From NCBI RefSeq assembly GCF_000003815.2, contig NC_049982.1:7053596-7117595 (forward strand): a stretch of DNA of 64,000 bases, read 5' to 3'. Positions 61,133 to 64,000 of the stretch are shown piece by piece. The stretch is from Branchiostoma floridae (lineage: Eukaryota; Chordata; Leptocardii; Amphioxiformes; Branchiostomatidae). The translations under genes and the position numbers were made by a program. The notes beneath the pieces are model-generated. The model did not search any database. It was given only the letters and a program-made list of their open reading frames with translations, and had not been told where the DNA came from. Each line of letters starts with the position of its first letter. Position 1 is the stretch's first letter.

Positions 61133-62572
61133 CCAAGCAGAGGTTCAGCTCCGGCTTTTTTGGCGTTTTTATCAGGCTTCCTATTTTGCACCATTTTCTT
61201 TATATCTTGTGCGCAAAACCTCTGCCGGCACACGGAACTATCAATGCCCTATAAACCAAGGAGCTTTTATCAGGAGGAGAGAGTATGAAGTTACCCGCCC
61301 GCTGTGCGGCTTTGTTTGGCCCGTTAAATCCCGCAGCGCCGGCTTTGTTTACTGCCCTGCGCGGCGCCCGTCTGATCTGATGTTCGTAGCGCCGGTTGGC
61401 ACGGTTTCTATGCTAATGAGCCACGCCATTACGTCATAGCCCTCGAGCCAGCCCGAAGCCCGATCGGCAAGAGGCGAAGTGGGTCAGGTTTCCGACGATT
61501 CCCTTATTTGGAAAACTCGGCAGGCATGTGACTACGTCATCTTGCTGTAGAGCGCACAATGGCGGACAGTTTGATATGTTTCTCTTCGCCGTACAACAAA
61601 CATGGGCCAGTTTAGGCCTATTTTCGCGGATCGAGGTCTGTTTTCTTGCGATAGAATTATGAATTTTCACATGTATTTTCAGATGGCTACTAAAAAAATA
61701 TGACGTTTTTCTTCATTTAGCTGATATTTTTTCGTAACTGTTGATGATGTGCTCGGTAAAATGGCGTGTTCACTGTTGGTCGAACCTTGCTCATTTTTGT
61801 CGAACCACCCGTGTTTTTAGAGGATACATCGGGCCTGGAATAAGGTGAAGGTAAGGCGGGAGAGCATAGTTTTCATGGTTTTCGTTACGATCGGGTTTTC
61901 GTATATAATGTCTTGAGTTCTCCAGGCATAATTTTGAACTTTGTATTTGTATCGATTTATGAAATATATCTGTTGCATACTTAAAAAAAACTTGGTTCCT
62001 GTGATCATTGAGTCAGGTTTTTCACAGTCATCATTAATTGTAGGAATATTACCAGTTTTTTTCGTAGACTTTGCCTCAGACAATTTTGCCTTTAGGCTTA
62101 GCCCGTACCCGAGCGGCGGCGCTGTCCGGTCGCCGTATGGCTTTGAAATTTCACCCTCAGTCAGAGAGAATATTGCCGCCGCTGTATGTATTCCGAAGTT
62201 ACTCTTCTGTTCAACATCGTCGACAAAATCGCAAAAATCAGATCGCTACACACAATGTTTGTATCCCCAGGCCGCCCCACCATGAATGACCACAAAACAA
62301 AGGGAAAACAAAAGCTTGCGTGGGTGAAATGTATGTAGATGCGGGTTTTTGACACGTGGGTGTTAATCAAATTTTGTCGCCCACTACGAACATAGCTGAA
62401 TGGAAAAAAATTCTTGCTCTCTCCTCCTGATAAAAGCTCCTTGTATAAACCTAATCATTACAACACAGAAATTTGGGCACGAGACATATAGAAAACGGTA
62501 CAAAATAGAAATTAGTCTGTTTAAAAAAACGACTAAAAAAACGTCAACAGCTGGAGCCCAACCTCTGCTCAG
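61133..62572. mobile_element. 1.4-kb inverted-repeat element with a GC-rich interior
   Basis: CCAAGCAGAGGTTCAGCTCC at the left is mirrored by GGAGCCCAACCTCTGCTCAG at the right. A second inner pair, AAGGAGCTTTTATCAGGAGG (near 61258) and CCTCCTGATAAAAGCTCCTT (near 62424), is perfect. The long unique interior has CRE-like TACGTCAT (61431 and 61532) and CACAATGGCGGAC (61555). No transposase frame is seen. Confidence 0.6.
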
Positions 62573-64000
62573 AGTACAAACCCACTAGACGCTAGACTTG
62601 CTGGATCTGAACACTTGCCAATTAATGAATCATCCAATTTGCCAGTATGGGCCCCTGTTGTATCCCCATTTAACCCCTCCCAGTGATTAGAAAGTCCCAC
62701 CCACCCTGCAGCACACACCAGGCTGAACTGTCCCCCCTGCCTGTCACAACAATAGCACAGGGCGGAGAACATGACACAATGGAATCTGACATCATGTGAA
62801 AACAATTACACACGTTTCTTTGTTGCCAGGCAACGGTGTGTGGTGGGGATAACCAACTCCAGGGCTGGGTGCAGGGGGATGCAGGGGTGGGGTCACGGGG
62901 GTCAAGATGTGGGTCAATACCCTCCCATCCCCCCATCCAAATCATTATCAACAACATAAAACATGGTGAGCCTAGGGAAGAATGTGAGGTATGCACATAT
63001 GGTAGGCAGGTGAGGGTGAGATCATATCCAACACATAGTGTAATTTTTCTTAGGAGAAGAAAAGAAAAGTCATGATCCCCAAGACATGAACTGTAAAGAC
63101 TTGTTCCATCACCTGAGACAGTTTCCACCCATTGATTACTGTAATTGCATTAAACTTTCGCGTTTTTTGCGATGGCCACATCACTGCGAACTCAAAACCC
63201 ATTTTCCTCATGCTCATGCCGCCTATGGCACCCTGCTCTAGCTACATGTATCGCTAGTTGTCTTATACAATCTAAAGTTTGTCATACATTGTACCCGTCT
63301 CTACAAATGTTGTGCAATAAACTTTCACTTGACTTGACTTGTACGTACATGTACTATAAATTGTCAAAGTACTATTATCAATAATGAAATTGTTGAGGTA
63401 CTTGCTCAGGTGAAGACACAAAAATACTTACAATACACAAACTTTAGTTCGCTAATTCATTCACTTATCTAGACTGGAAACAAAACTTTTTGCTCGTAAC
63501 CTAGTGCACCTATATACACAAACACAACAGTAATACTAATAGGGATATTATATACCCTTCATAACTTTTCAATAATCTTCAAGTTTACAATACCTGGTAC
63601 AGCAATAAACCATTTATTGCTGTATGCAATATGCTTGTGCATCATTGATAATACAAACATACAACTTCATTAGTATCTGATATTCTACAAACATATTTCC
63701 ATGTTATTAAAACTGGGTAATAAAAAGTACCAAATTCTAGTATATTTCTTTTGTATCTACCTAATTACCTGCTTCAGGCTTGAGCTGATTACATAAAAAT
63801 ACTAGCAGATGCTTAATCAACTAAAATAACCCATTCAATATATGCATTATCTTTAGTTTTTTTATAACCTTGAAAGACTTCTGCTTCTCTTCATCCTTTC
63901 TCCTGCATCCTAACCCAGTCACTCTCCAAACAGAGTTTGCCCTTCACCCGGTTTCAGCTTCTTTTGGACATCTCTTAATTTGTTGACCCTTTGATTTTGT
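62573..64000. other. Right edge, no gene recognised
   Basis: Contains an X-box and Sox-type sites at 62750-62835, a TTCGCGTTTTTTGCGATGGC fragment of the MITE family at about 63143-63200, and otherwise AT-rich DNA. Confidence 0.35.
62822..62834. promoter_or_regulatory. RFX-type X-box
   Basis: GTTGCCAGGCAAC is a perfect pair of inverted six-base half sites with a one-base spacer, matching the RFX X-box. ACACAATGG and AACAATAG Sox-type sites lie within 80 bp upstream. Whether it is used is unknown. Confidence 0.35.

Overview
This window looks like a piece of an amphioxus (Branchiostoma-type, cephalochordate) nuclear genome. The reasons are many-exon genes with GT-AG introns, an NLR of the HEPN_DZIP3-NACHT-LRR kind that is expanded in lancelets, a CYP4 gene, a vertebrate-like BCAT gene, nuclear tRNA genes with Pol III T-tracts, tRNA-derived SINEs and many short TIR elements. 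The species call is an inference. Assembly gaps lie at 8477-8652 and 14211-14310.

Layout. 1-705: minus-strand 5'-truncated non-LTR reverse transcriptase. 706-3500: no gene seen. 3730-14851 (+): a large NLR gene. Its N-terminal three exons make a HEPN_DZIP3-like domain, a small separate exon carries a RHIM-like amyloid motif, and one big exon carries NACHT plus ribonuclease-inhibitor-type LRRs, followed by small LRR exons. The intron after the RHIM exon holds a 4.2-kb foldback element (6431-10606) whose centre is an inverted pair of ~51-bp tandem arrays made of splice-site-like sequence. 14898-17000: a TA-flanked MITE and a tRNA-derived SINE. 17008-19559: five tRNA genes (Leu-AAG minus, Val-AAC plus, Leu-AAG minus, Val-AAC plus, Val-AAC plus). 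19650-20708: a G-poor minisatellite and a (TA)n tract. 21110-27994 (-): a 12-exon CYP4-family P450. 28050-32560: no convincing gene. 32568-41388 (-): a 12-exon branched-chain aminotransferase whose exons join to an exact 375-codon frame. 42039-43218: a Tc1/mariner-like MITE with a hAT-like MITE nested in it. 43220-64000: gene-poor, with microsatellites, an exact 334-bp tandem duplication, a 132-bp repeat, another SINE, inverted-repeat elements and several blocks that resemble regulatory DNA.

The genes are not a pathway: an innate-immune sensor, a tRNA cluster, a membrane monooxygenase and a PLP aminotransferase are simply neighbours. The most interesting items are the RHIM-like exon in the NLR and the foldback element that puts dozens of consensus 5' splice sites into that same gene's intron. 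The long empty right-hand part may be a regulatory domain: in humans BCAT1 lies next to SOX5, so a SoxD gene beyond the right edge is a testable guess.

All exon joins were worked out by eye from splice consensus, reading frame and family resemblance; no search or alignment was run.
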